Below, piece after piece: positions 45,935 through 55,546 of a stretch of 64,000 nucleotides of DNA. The stretch lies in contig JAKSMV010000001.1 in the NCBI GenBank assembly GCA_024400425.1, positions 157,351 through 221,350 of the forward strand, given 5' to 3'. Both the position numbers and the translations under genes were made by a program. The notes beneath the pieces were generated by a model, which was not told where the DNA came from, made no database searches, and worked only from the letters and a program-made list of their open reading frames with translations. Numbering within the stretch: position 1 is the stretch's first letter; each line of letters starts with the position of its first letter. Origin of the DNA: Bacteroidales bacterium (lineage in GTDB: Bacteria > Bacteroidota > Bacteroidia > Bacteroidales > F082).

Positions 45935-48900
45935 ATGAGATTTACGGAATTATTTGCACAATGCAAAGAACAACTAAAAAAAGAGTTGAAAGAAATGTGG
46001 CTTGAAGAAAGAAAACTGTGGCCGACAGGTGTGACAACACTTGCCGATTATGAGAGCCAAATCGATAGGTTGCTTGAAGGTTGTTTCAAGGGTGACAATA
46101 TCCTTGTTGAAGATATGGGCGAATGGAAAGGCGCTGATGGCTTCCCTGATGATTTGCTCCCAAAATCCTATTGGCGTGAATGGCCCAATAAAAATAAGGA
46201 AGAGGCAAGTCTGTGTAATCGTCAGATACAGCTTGAGGATAAACCGTATAATCCTTTCTTGCATCAGGTCGAAAGCTGGAGAAAACTGTTAGAGGAAGAA
46301 AAAACTATCTGTGTTACCACAGGCACGGGTTCGGGTAAGACAGAATGTTTTATGGTGCCTTTGGTGAAAGATTTGGCAGATAATTATAATCCTCAATTAC
46401 CAAATCAACCGGTACAAGCGCTTTTCTTGTATCCGTTGAATGCCTTGATGGATGACCAACGGACGCGTATGAGTGAATGCATTGAATGCTCTGGAGTTGA
46501 TCTTAAATTCGCTGTCTATAATGGCAACACGCCCGAAGATGTTGATGACGAAAACTATCAAATAGTTGAAGGAGATAGGAGAAAACACGAACTGATACAT
46601 AGAGAAGAAATCCGAAATGGAAATCACCCAAATATTTTGTTCACCAATCCAACTATGTTGGAATATCTGCTGTTGCGCAGAGCCGACAATGATTTGCTGG
46701 AACATTCGCAGGGAAAATTGCGTTGGATCGTTATAGATGAAACCCACACTTTCTCGGGTGCAGCCGCAGCTGAGCTGGCACTGCTTGTCCGCAGAGTAGT
46801 TGATGCTTTCGGAACGGACATTAGGAACATTCGTTTTGCTACTTCATCGGCTACTGTGGGTGATAGTGAACTGGAATTGCGCAAATTCATTTCAGGTATT
46901 ACGGGGAAACCTTTGGATCAGATTTGTGTCGTGCGTGGCAACCGAAGCAGGCAAAGGAAAAATGACACGGCCTATTTCGATGATCTCCATGAACAAGGCT
47001 TCTTGACGCTAGACCAGATGGTTGGCAGTGAAGGTAATGTCAATGCAAAGTTGGAAAGGCTGGATGCGTTGTGCGAATCGGGTTTGAAGGTGAAATTGCA
47101 TCTTTTTGCCAAGGCTTTGAATAGGGGACTGTTTGTTGACTTGTTGGGTAATCCGGATCGCCCCGGCCAGTTCAAATTGATGGATGGGATTGATGTTGAC
47201 CCGAATACGGGCCAGTATAAGAAGAGTGTGGTAAGTGCCAAATATTGTAGCTGTTGTGGTAGCGTGTTTGCTTCAGCTGAATTGGTGGATAATAGATTCG
47301 CGCGACCAGTCGTCAATACTTCTTCGATTTTCGACCAAGTAACCGAGGCTGATCTTGAGGATGATGATGCTGATGATGGTCAGAGTGACAATTCCGATTT
47401 GACTCATGAGAATAGTCAGGATATAGAAAAGCATTCTGTATTGTTGACCTATAAGGAAAAGGCCGTTGAGATGTTGGAAAAGTTCAATAGGGAATCGGAA
47501 CTTATTAATGTTGATGTGGACGAAGAGATGAATGTCATTGAAGGTGGTGACCGTTATTGCTATTATGATGATGACGGTTCTTGCCCTTTGTGTGGAGCTG
47601 GTTCCAAAAATCAGCCTATTCGACAATTCAATGTCGCTGCAGATAAGGTCTCGGGCTTGTTGACTCCCATCTTGCTCCAACAAGCCAATCCCGTAGGAGA
47701 TCCTAATGGGAAGCTCTTTGATGGTCGGCAAATGATCTCGTTTGCAGATAGCCGCAACAAGGCTGCGAAGCCTAGCTTGAGACTGAACAAACAAGTGGAA
47801 AAGGATTGGGTGACTTGGACGGTTTATCAGAAAATTAATCATTTAAGAACTGATTTAGACGATGCAAGGGATTTGCTGAATTTTCGTATGGCGCAATATG
47901 AAAATAATCCAAATGAAAAACATCGGAGGAATTTAGATGAAGCACAGAAAGATTATGATAATTTAAATCAAGGTCGATTGACTTGGATGGATGCCCTTGA
48001 GACTTTGCTTGGTGAAGACGATGAAAGCCGATATAGATGTAGGTGCTTCGCTAAGCAGTTTGCAGGCAAAGATGATTTGTATGGAGGAACAGATGCGGAA
48101 CATGAAGAAGGGACTTGTAAGCCTGAGTATCTAAGAAAGTATGTACTTTCGGCTCTTTATGAGTTATTTAAGGCACGACCACGCAAGGGTCGGACGCCTG
48201 AGTCATGTGGACAGATCAAGGTGGTGTATCCTAGATTGGATGAAATTACGTGCCTTCCAAAAGTAGTGGAAGAATTCAATGCACTTGTTAGGAATGAGGA
48301 TGATAAAATTGGGTTGGATGACTGGAAGGATTATCTTTCCATCTATCTTGACTACCGTGCGCGTTCCAACGGAGCCTTGTTTTTCGTCAATAATGATGCG
48401 AACTGGAATTATTTGGACATCAATAGCTGCCGTAATCTGAGAACAACCAATGGAGTCCGACGTACCATGAGTAAGATTCCTTTGGGAGATAACAAGATGA
48501 CGCTGCTTCTTTGTTCGCTTTTGGGTAGGAATGTGGTTTCGGAATTGAATAGAGATGAGAAACAAGTTGTGCAAAATGTTCTCGATAAGGCATGGGAGAT
48601 ACTCTTTGGCGAATTGCATATCATTGTTAGGGGAAAAGTGATAGGTGATGATGGAAGCTGGAAAGATGATTCAATCCGTCCTAAAATAGCAGAAGATGAA
48701 CAAGGACGTCTGAATGTCGTTGAAATGGCTTTTGAAATTCCAAGTGAGATATGGTATTGTCCTGCTACCAACCGCTATTTGACACGTAAATTTAAACAAT
48801 ATTCGCCTTATAACAAGGTGAATTGCAGTGCGTATAATGTAGTGGCAGTACCGGCAGACCGGCAAATTGTTGAGGAGCCAAAGCTGTTCCTCCAGTCTGA

Positions 48901-51172
48901 ACACACTGCCCAATTAGGCCGTTTGTTGACTAAATCACGCATTAAGGACTTTAAGGATCATAAGATTAATATTTTGGCATGTTCGACTACTATGGAGATG
49001 GGTGTTGACCTTGGTAGTGTGGAATTGGTTGAAATGACGAACATACCACCTCATCCTGCCAATTATAAGCAGCGTGCGGGCCGTGCGGGCCGTCGTGGGC
49101 AGAACCGCAGTGCTTGTCTCACAATTTGCGGTTCAGACGGTATCGATGCTTGCTTTTTTAACAGTCCAAAGGAGAATGTAACAAGAACTATTGCTCCGCC
49201 GACGGTTGGTTTGAACAGCAAACAGGTGGTTCAACGCCATGTCAATAGCTTGTTGTTTAAGCAATGGCTTCAAACGGAAAATGCTAATGTTTGTTTGGGA
49301 GGGAATAATAAGACCAAGGTGATAGATTTCTTTACAAGTTATAGTTGGTATATGAATGCAGAGGGGGTAATAGACACTACAAATGTGCGTGTTTCATCCC
49401 AAAGAGTTAGACCTATGGAAGTGTCGGAATTCAATAGTGGAAGGGGCATTGTGGATCCTAGTATTGGATATTGTTTTGACGATAATCTGTCGAGTGGTGT
49501 CGGCTTATTCCTGGAATATTTGGATCGGTATGATGCTACCAAACCTGATTATAGTAGTCTGCCAAAGAAAATTGGAAATCTGGTGAAGGGCACTGTATTT
49601 GAAAATATTGATACCAGAGTGCTAATTGGCAATGCACGAGATGCCATTGTCAAGGTATGGAATGAGTTGGATTCGTATTTCTGCAATCTGCGTAAAAAAG
49701 GAGAGAGGAATTGCTATTATTACAGACATAAAATTAATGGTTTTGCCGACGCTTGTTCTTCTTGCTCGCATCTTCAGGAGTGTGATGGAGTGAATTTGGA
49801 TAGGTTTGATTGTCAGTGTGCTGTTGATGATGACACTGCGTCTAAATTAAAAGAAAGGTTCAAAAAATCCATTGTGGCCTGCAACTATGATTTCACAAGC
49901 CGTTTGAAAGAACCACTGCTGACCTATCTGTCGACTCATCAGTTCCTGCCTAATGCTAATATGCCGGTCAATGTCGTGGAATTGAGAATTTCGGATACAA
50001 AAGATTACAAAGGAAAGAAGAATAGTGAGAATCCTACTTATGATTTGGCAACTGCTTTAGGCCAATGGGCACCAGGGAATTACATTACCATCAAGGATGC
50101 TACTTATCAGATTGGTGGTGTAGAAAGAGATTATAGTCAATCATGGAAAAAAATAAGGAAATGCAGTACTTGTGGTCATACCTGGATTTCGGAAGAAGTA
50201 TCATGTCCGTTATGTGGCAGTAGTGATTTGCTATATTGGAATGTCAATGGCTCTACAGAATTGAAATTGGTGGAACCTATTGCCTTTATTCCGACCACTG
50301 ACCGTTCTAGAATTACTGATAATAATGCAAACCATACTATGGCTAAGGCTGAGTTGATTGGTGCATCGAAAATGGAACGGCCTACGCAAGGCTGGTTTGC
50401 TCATCGAGTCAGCGATTCCGATGATAAGACCTCGATGATTCTTATTTACAATGATGGGGTTGGATACGGATATAGAATATGTAAGAAATGTGGGAAGGCC
50501 CAGTTGGAGTGTGGAACTCCAAATAACGAGGATCCAAGAGAAATAATCAATTCGTTCTATGACCAAGAGGCTAAAGATGGTAATGAAATCCGTTACCATA
50601 AAGATTTGCTAGGTTACAATAAACCATGTTTCTGTAATGTCAAATATGATCCTTTCAAGGATGTGTATCGAAACATCATTATTGGAGGGCTTATCCAGAC
50701 TGATTATTGCGAAATCTGTTTGTTTGAGCGAGAAGGCGTGGCGCTTAGACCTATTAGGGATGATGATAAAAAGAAGATTAGGGTTACCTTAGGTGTCTTA
50801 ATGTGCCGTTATATGGTGGAACAGGGTGTTTGCGAAAGAAATGACATCGATTTCATTTTGACAGGTAAGCATTCACTATGTATTTTCGACAAGGCAAAAG
50901 GAGGGGCTGGCTATTCCAAGCAACTGACGTCGGAGTTCATTAAAGATGGTTTCGATTATTGTCGCAATAAACTTTCCACAACCCCGTCTCTTTTTACAAT
51001 TATTGATTCGGCATCACAACGCTATATTGAAGAAATTGAAATTGATGCTACTTTACAATGGCTTGTAGGGGAGCATGATAATAGAGAGGAGGTCCCACAA
51101 AGCATCAAAGAGATTATTGGTGACGACGTTCGGGGGGCTTCATGGCATGATATTGAACAATTAATGAGATAA
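45935..51172 (+). CDS. DEAD/DEAH helicase with DUF1998/MZB C-terminus, DruE-like
   Basis: The 1745-residue protein has Walker A GTGSGKT at 130-136, a DETH box near 267, TSSATVG motif III, and KQRAGRAGRRGQ (motif VI) near 1045. The C-terminal DUF1998 part reads HSLCIFDKAKGGAGYSKQL. Several Cys clusters (CSCCG, CPLCGAG, CSSC, CSTCG...CPLCG, CKKCG) probably bind zinc. Helicases of this type occur in Druantia (DruE), DISARM and MrfA-like repair proteins; length and the large upstream partner favour Druantia III. An acidic insert follows at about 465-490. It lies 8 bp before the 333-aa gene. Confidence 0.8.
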   Translation: MRFTELFAQCKEQLKKELKEMWLEERKLWPTGVTTLADYESQIDRLLEGCFKGDNILVEDMGEWKGADGFPDDLLPKSYWREWPNKNKEEASLCNRQIQLEDKPYNPFLHQVESWRKLLEEEKTICVTTGTGSGKTECFMVPLVKDLADNYNPQLPNQPVQALFLYPLNALMDDQRTRMSECIECSGVDLKFAVYNGNTPEDVDDENYQIVEGDRRKHELIHREEIRNGNHPNILFTNPTMLEYLLLRRADNDLLEHSQGKLRWIVIDETHTFSGAAAAELALLVRRVVDAFGTDIRNIRFATSSATVGDSELELRKFISGITGKPLDQICVVRGNRSRQRKNDTAYFDDLHEQGFLTLDQMVGSEGNVNAKLERLDALCESGLKVKLHLFAKALNRGLFVDLLGNPDRPGQFKLMDGIDVDPNTGQYKKSVVSAKYCSCCGSVFASAELVDNRFARPVVNTSSIFDQVTEADLEDDDADDGQSDNSDLTHENSQDIEKHSVLLTYKEKAVEMLEKFNRESELINVDVDEEMNVIEGGDRYCYYDDDGSCPLCGAGSKNQPIRQFNVAADKVSGLLTPILLQQANPVGDPNGKLFDGRQMISFADSRNKAAKPSLRLNKQVEKDWVTWTVYQKINHLRTDLDDARDLLNFRMAQYENNPNEKHRRNLDEAQKDYDNLNQGRLTWMDALETLLGEDDESRYRCRCFAKQFAGKDDLYGGTDAEHEEGTCKPEYLRKYVLSALYELFKARPRKGRTPESCGQIKVVYPRLDEITCLPKVVEEFNALVRNEDDKIGLDDWKDYLSIYLDYRARSNGALFFVNNDANWNYLDINSCRNLRTTNGVRRTMSKIPLGDNKMTLLLCSLLGRNVVSELNRDEKQVVQNVLDKAWEILFGELHIIVRGKVIGDDGSWKDDSIRPKIAEDEQGRLNVVEMAFEIPSEIWYCPATNRYLTRKFKQYSPYNKVNCSAYNVVAVPADRQIVEEPKLFLQSEHTAQLGRLLTKSRIKDFKDHKINILACSTTMEMGVDLGSVELVEMTNIPPHPANYKQRAGRAGRRGQNRSACLTICGSDGIDACFFNSPKENVTRTIAPPTVGLNSKQVVQRHVNSLLFKQWLQTENANVCLGGNNKTKVIDFFTSYSWYMNAEGVIDTTNVRVSSQRVRPMEVSEFNSGRGIVDPSIGYCFDDNLSSGVGLFLEYLDRYDATKPDYSSLPKKIGNLVKGTVFENIDTRVLIGNARDAIVKVWNELDSYFCNLRKKGERNCYYYRHKINGFADACSSCSHLQECDGVNLDRFDCQCAVDDDTASKLKERFKKSIVACNYDFTSRLKEPLLTYLSTHQFLPNANMPVNVVELRISDTKDYKGKKNSENPTYDLATALGQWAPGNYITIKDATYQIGGVERDYSQSWKKIRKCSTCGHTWISEEVSCPLCGSSDLLYWNVNGSTELKLVEPIAFIPTTDRSRITDNNANHTMAKAELIGASKMERPTQGWFAHRVSDSDDKTSMILIYNDGVGYGYRICKKCGKAQLECGTPNNEDPREIINSFYDQEAKDGNEIRYHKDLLGYNKPCFCNVKYDPFKDVYRNIIIGGLIQTDYCEICLFEREGVALRPIRDDDKKKIRVTLGVLMCRYMVEQGVCERNDIDFILTGKHSLCIFDKAKGGAGYSKQLTSEFIKDGFDYCRNKLSTTPSLFTIIDSASQRYIEEIEIDATLQWLVGEHDNREEVPQSIKEIIGDDVRGASWHDIEQLMR

Positions 51173-51180
51173 TAGAGCTT

Positions 51181-52182
51181 ATGAAAACAATATTTGTGAA
51201 TCTTTCGGATCTTAATACATTGAACTACGATGGTGATAATGATCAATCGTGGAAAGGCGAAAGACGTCTTTCGAAAATCAGTGTTCCTGATACGACAGGA
51301 AATAATAAAAGAGTTTGTTTGTATGGATTGAACTCCAATAAAAGACTTGAATTAGGGCAGTATCTTATGCTGCAAAAAATAACGAATTGGGCTGATTTGT
51401 ATGTTACTGACTATAGAATGCCAGACGGATATTACCCATTGTTTTTGAATGAAGATTACTTGTATTTTACGAATGTAGAGACATATTCCCATTTCGATGC
51501 CAAGTGGGCTTTGGATAATATTTATAGAACCCGAATCCATGAGATTCCCGCTTTTATATCTTATCAGCCGTCTTCCCCTAATCCTCATGATTATATGAGA
51601 TTGGAATCGATGTCCATCAAGGTGAACGAACTTTATGATAAGGTTAAGGAACTTTTCCCTGCTATTAGAGAGTTTTGCCAAGATAATCAAGGTAGAAGTT
51701 TGGAAATAACCTATCGTGACCGATATGTGGTTACAGAGTTCAGCTTGATTATTTGCTTGCAATTTATTCAAGATTTAATTAGGGATTTTAGTACTGAGAA
51801 TTACAGAGTGAAATTTGTGGGTCAGAAATTCAACAATTCGCTCAAGGCCAAGAATGAACGGGATCGTCTTTTAATCAATGAGTTCATATCTGATGCAAAA
51901 CGTGATGAGGTAGGGAAAAGCATGTTGGGTGGTGTTGAAGAACATTATGTTTTTGTGTCGGAAGAAAAATTGCCCCATTATCGTGAACTTGAAGTGAAGG
52001 TTGGTATGCCAGACGGCAGTGAGACATTAAGGATTCTTCCAGATGGAGGTCTAGCATTATGGAAATTAGATAATGTTAAGGCAAGAGAAGAACGTAAATA
52101 TTATAAAGCGGGCAATGGTATCCAGGGGGATATGCCGATTTTCTCTTCGGAAGAACAGTTGTACTATGTCTGTCGTGAATAG
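51181..52182 (+). CDS. Third gene of the Druantia-like operon, unknown
   Basis: The 333-residue protein (MKTIFVNLSDLNTLNYDGDN) follows the helicase by 8 bp, so it is very likely co-transcribed. It is mixed alpha/beta and charged, with no Walker, nuclease or membrane motif that I can see. Druantia III is described as a two-gene system, so a tightly linked third gene would be an accessory or a sign that this is a different helicase system. Confidence 0.6.
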   Translation: MKTIFVNLSDLNTLNYDGDNDQSWKGERRLSKISVPDTTGNNKRVCLYGLNSNKRLELGQYLMLQKITNWADLYVTDYRMPDGYYPLFLNEDYLYFTNVETYSHFDAKWALDNIYRTRIHEIPAFISYQPSSPNPHDYMRLESMSIKVNELYDKVKELFPAIREFCQDNQGRSLEITYRDRYVVTEFSLIICLQFIQDLIRDFSTENYRVKFVGQKFNNSLKAKNERDRLLINEFISDAKRDEVGKSMLGGVEEHYVFVSEEKLPHYRELEVKVGMPDGSETLRILPDGGLALWKLDNVKAREERKYYKAGNGIQGDMPIFSSEEQLYYVCRE

Positions 52183-52236
52183 GTGGCATTTTTAACAGTT
52201 TGACCGACATGGTTGATGATGCCTAATGAAGAAAGC

Positions 52237-52266
52237 GAGGAGCGACCTGTCTCTAGGTCGTTCCTC
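52237..52266. terminator. Hairpin between convergent operons
   Basis: GAGGAGCGACCT and AGGTCGTTCCTC form a 12-bp stem with one G-T pair around GTCTCT. There is no clear T run. It may end the Druantia-like transcript. Confidence 0.4.
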
Positions 52267-52289
52267 ACTCCTTCAACCCCCACATTCCG

Positions 52290-52412
52290 TAAGTCCTGTA
52301 TCTCTTCCAGCCCCGACTTTTTTAGATGGGCGTTGTGCCCGTTGCGGGCTTCGGCTATCTTTTGGTCGATGCCGGTGAGCTGCTTGCGACTGAAACGGTT
52401 CTCCTCGCTTTG
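52290..52412 (-). pseudogene. Remnant of an hsdM 3' end
   Basis: Read on the minus strand this encodes SEENRFSRKQLTGIDQKIAE and continues HNAHLKKSGLEEI, closely matching the end of the intact HsdM at 53.9 kb. About 35 codons between FSR and KQLT are deleted and the stop codon is lost. It lies immediately downstream of the DUF2130 gene. Confidence 0.85.
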
Positions 52413-52425
52413 AGAGATTTGTCTC

Positions 52426-53772
52426 TTACTCGTCCTCTGGAAGGATTTTTACTTCGGCTTCTTGTACTTGTCTTGCCTCTTCGAATTTCTGCTTCATTGT
52501 GGGATTGTTGCGGGTAAGCTTCTTGATGGTCAGTTCTTCGGCTTTGTTGTTGGCCAAACGTAGGTTGTTCTCGCTGCCCAAGAGTGAGTCCTTGATTTTC
52601 TGAAGGTGTTCGATAGACTTGTCGATTTCATCAATTGCTTTCTGGAACTTTTCCTTCGCCAGCCTGTAGTTGTGGCCGAATTTTTCTTTGAAATCAAGAA
52701 GTTCATTCTCGAACTTGGTCACGTCGGCCTCCTTGTTTTGGGCCAAAATGAGTTGCTTTTTGTATTCGATGGTTTTTTTCGAAGCTTGGACCAGCAGGTT
52801 GATGAAGGGGATGAAGAATTGTGGTCTGATGACATACATTCTTGGATAGAGGTGACTCTTGTTTACGATGCCGCTGTTGTATAGCTCATTATTGGATTCC
52901 AGCAGACTCACGAGAACGGCAAATTCGCAACCTTTCTTGTTCCTGTCTTCGTCAAGTTTTTTAAGGAAGTCGTCGTTTTTGTGTTTCGATACTGTGGTGT
53001 CCATTTCGTTTTTCATTTCGAACATAATGGAGATGTACTCCGTGCCGTCTTCGTAGTCGCGGAAGATGAAGTCACCCTTTGTGCCGTCGCTGGCATCGTT
53101 GTCTTTGTCGAAGTAAGCGTTTGGCAACAGCGGACGCAGGTAACGCTCAAATTCGATGCTGCAGTGTTGCTCAAGTGTCTCACCGACCATCTTGGTCGAC
53201 ATTTTGGTCTTGAGATCCTTGTAGTAGTCCACTTGTTCTTGAGCAATTTTGAGTTTCTCTTTGTACTCTTCGCGAATGCCATTCTCCCTTACTTCGGCTT
53301 CCGATTTTCCCAACTGTACGTCCGCTTTCAGCTGGTTGATTTCGGCATCCTTGCTTTGCAAAGCCTCGGTTGCCTTGCGCTGTTCCTCCAGAATGGCAAT
53401 CTTAAGGTCGCTTTCCTTTTGGCCAATGGTGGTCTTCAGCTTAGCAATTTCTGTTTCCTTGTCTGACACGGCCGCATGGATTTCGAGTGCCTTCTTTTCC
53501 TCAAAGCCGGCAATCTGTTGCTTGAGACGTTCAATCTCAGTGTCTTTTTCGTTCAATGCTTGCTGCTTGGCGGAAAGTTCCTCGCTGTGCTTCCTGTCTG
53601 CATCCGCAATGTTGGCTTTGGCTTCGGCTTCTTTCTGAGCCATAATTTCAGAAAGTCGTCTTTCCACCTCTTCATGGAATTCGACGTTCTTTACTTGGTT
53701 GACAATTGAAGCATAGTCGGCTTCGTCCACTTGGAAAATGTTTCCGCATTTGGGGCATTTCAGTTCTTTCAT
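52426..53772 (-). CDS. DUF2130 protein, nuclease-like, R-M associated
   Basis: The 448-residue protein begins with a zinc-ribbon-like CPKCG and a long coiled coil (about 60-200). The DUF2130 core follows: GDFIFRD and [10 protein letters not shown] give a D...ExK pattern like PD-(D/E)xK nucleases. A C-terminal helical region follows. DUF2130 genes often travel with type I R-M genes. Here it has its own promoter, with the same upstream palindrome as hsdR, so the two units are probably regulated together. Its biochemical activity is unproven. Confidence 0.8.
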   Translation of the reverse strand: MKELKCPKCGNIFQVDEADYASIVNQVKNVEFHEEVERRLSEIMAQKEAEAKANIADADRKHSEELSAKQQALNEKDTEIERLKQQIAGFEEKKALEIHAAVSDKETEIAKLKTTIGQKESDLKIAILEEQRKATEALQSKDAEINQLKADVQLGKSEAEVRENGIREEYKEKLKIAQEQVDYYKDLKTKMSTKMVGETLEQHCSIEFERYLRPLLPNAYFDKDNDASDGTKGDFIFRDYEDGTEYISIMFEMKNEMDTTVSKHKNDDFLKKLDEDRNKKGCEFAVLVSLLESNNELYNSGIVNKSHLYPRMYVIRPQFFIPFINLLVQASKKTIEYKKQLILAQNKEADVTKFENELLDFKEKFGHNYRLAKEKFQKAIDEIDKSIEHLQKIKDSLLGSENNLRLANNKAEELTIKKLTRNNPTMKQKFEEARQVQEAEVKILPEDE

Positions 53773-53820
53773 GTTAATGATTTCTTTATAGGTTAGACAT
53801 TTTTGTTATTTATTACGCTG

Positions 53821-53828
53821 CAAAGATA
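53821..53828 (-). promoter_or_regulatory. Promoter -7 box of the DUF2130 gene
   Basis: On the minus strand this reads TATCTTTG, 48 nt upstream of the start codon. The 19-bp palindrome starts exactly 9 bp further upstream and replaces a normal -33 element. Confidence 0.7.
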
Positions 53829-53837
53829 GGATGCCGT

Positions 53838-53856
53838 TGTGCAGCCTATCTGCACA
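53838..53856. promoter_or_regulatory. Palindromic operator, site 1 (DUF2130 gene)
   Basis: TGTGCAG-N5-CTGCACA has perfect arms. An isolated half site TGTGCAG lies at 53897. Confidence 0.75.
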
Positions 53857-53866
53857 GACAATGAAA

Positions 53867-53897
53867 TAAAAAAACGGACAGAAATTCTGTCCGTTTT
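53867..53897 (-). terminator. Terminator of the R-M operon after hsdM
   Basis: On the minus strand AACGGACAGAA and TTCTGTCCGTT form a strong stem followed by a run of T. Confidence 0.85.
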
Positions 53898-53915
53898 GTG
53901 CAGATTAAGAGCTTT

Positions 53916-55535
53916 TTATATCTCTTTCAGCCCCAACTCTTTCAGGTAGGCGTTGTGCTCGTCGCGGGCTTCGGCTATCTTTTGGTCGATGTCGGTGAGC
54001 TGCTTGTTGACGGTATCCAGGTCAACGAGCGGTTCTTCCTTGGCGAGACTGACATAGCGCGTGATGTTGAGGTTGTAGCCGTTGTCGCGGATTTCGGTGA
54101 GTTTTACGCGGCGGCTGAAACGGTCTTCCTCGCTGCGGTTGCGGTAGGCCTCGATGATGTGGTCGATGTGTTCGTCGGTGAGGTTGTTCTGTTTCTTGCC
54201 TTTTTCGAAACATTCTGCTGCGTTGATGAAGAGGACGTCGTCGTTCTTGCGGCATTTCTTCAGGACGATAATGCAGACGGGTATGCCAGTGGAGTAGAAC
54301 AGGTTGCTGGGCAGCCCTATGATGCAGTCGATGCTGTCGTCTTGGATGAGTTTGGTTCGGATGCGTTCTTCGGCACCGCTACGGAACAGCACGCCGTGGG
54401 GCAGGATGAGCGCCATGGTGCCGTTGCCGCTGAGGTAGTTGAAGCCGTGGAGCAAGAAGGAGAAGTCAGCGGCGCTCTTAGGCGCTACGCCGTAGTTGGC
54501 GAAGCGTGGGTCGCTCGAGGTCTCGTCGTCGGGTTCCCAGCAGAGGCTGAAGGGCGGGTTGGCCACGACTGCATCAAAGAGCATGGGGTCGGCGGGGTTT
54601 TGCTCGCGGAGCAGGTCCCAGTCGTTGGTGAGGGTGTCGCCGTGGAAGATTTCAAACTCCGAGTCGCTGAGGCCATGCAGCAGCATGTTCATGCGGGCGA
54701 GGTTGAAGGTGGTCACTTCCTTTTCCTGACCGTAAATCTTGCCAATCTTGCCGCCGTGGAGGCGCATCTGCCTGTTGACGTTGAGCAGCAGCGATCCCGA
54801 ACCGCAGGCGAAGTCGAGGACGCGCTTCAGCTCTTTCTTGTAGCCCGATGCGGGGTTCTGGCAGTCGAGGGTGACGATGCGCGAGAGGATGGTGCTGACA
54901 GGCTGCGGCGTGTAGAACTCGCCGGCTTTCTTGCCGCTGCCGGCGGCAAACTGGCCGATGAGGTATTCGTAGGCGTCGCCCAGCACATCGGCTTTGTCGT
55001 CGAAGGGCTTCAGGTTTTCGTGGAGCTTGGTGACGACGCGGCACATCATCGTGTTGCGGCTGTCGTAGTCCTTGCCGAGTTTCTCGCTTTGCAGGTTGAT
55101 TTCGGAGAACAGCCCCTTGAAGGAGCCTTTGAACGAGTCTTCCTCGATGTGCTTGAAGCTCTCGGTGAGGCGCTGCAGAAGGTCTTTGTTCTGGGTGCGG
55201 GCCAGTTCGTAGATGGTGCTCCAGAGGTATTGCGGCCTGATGATGAAATGGATGCTGTTGCGCATCATCTGTTCGAATTCCTTGATGTCGTCGTCGGAGG
55301 TTTCGGCGTACCATTGTTCGAGGGTCATGTCATTGGGCAGGTCGTCGCCGAGTTCGAGACGGACGCTGTCTTCGTAGCGGCTGCTGAGGTAGCGGAAGAA
55401 GAGCAGCGACAGCATGTAGTCGCGGAAGTTGTCGGCGGTCATGGCGCCACGGAGCGTGTCGGCCACGTTCCAAAGGGCCTTGAACAGTTGTTCTTTTTCT
55501 TGTTTTTCCATATATTGTTTAGCTTGTGTATTCAT
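53916..55535 (-). CDS. hsdM: Type I restriction-modification DNA methyltransferase subunit
   Basis: HsdM methylates adenine at the site chosen by HsdS. The 539-residue protein has an N-terminal helical domain (LWNVADTLRG...MLSLLFFRYLS). SAM motif I is VLDFACGSGSLLLN and catalytic motif IV is VVANPPFS (NPPF). The C-terminal helical tail ends YLKELGLKEI. It lies 11 bp after the PrrC-like ATPase gene and closes the operon. A broken second copy of its 3' end lies 1.5 kb further on. Confidence 0.95.
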   Translation of the reverse strand: MNTQAKQYMEKQEKEQLFKALWNVADTLRGAMTADNFRDYMLSLLFFRYLSSRYEDSVRLELGDDLPNDMTLEQWYAETSDDDIKEFEQMMRNSIHFIIRPQYLWSTIYELARTQNKDLLQRLTESFKHIEEDSFKGSFKGLFSEINLQSEKLGKDYDSRNTMMCRVVTKLHENLKPFDDKADVLGDAYEYLIGQFAAGSGKKAGEFYTPQPVSTILSRIVTLDCQNPASGYKKELKRVLDFACGSGSLLLNVNRQMRLHGGKIGKIYGQEKEVTTFNLARMNMLLHGLSDSEFEIFHGDTLTNDWDLLREQNPADPMLFDAVVANPPFSLCWEPDDETSSDPRFANYGVAPKSAADFSFLLHGFNYLSGNGTMALILPHGVLFRSGAEERIRTKLIQDDSIDCIIGLPSNLFYSTGIPVCIIVLKKCRKNDDVLFINAAECFEKGKKQNNLTDEHIDHIIEAYRNRSEEDRFSRRVKLTEIRDNGYNLNITRYVSLAKEEPLVDLDTVNKQLTDIDQKIAEARDEHNAYLKELGLKEI

Positions 55536-55546
55536 GGTGTTGGTGT

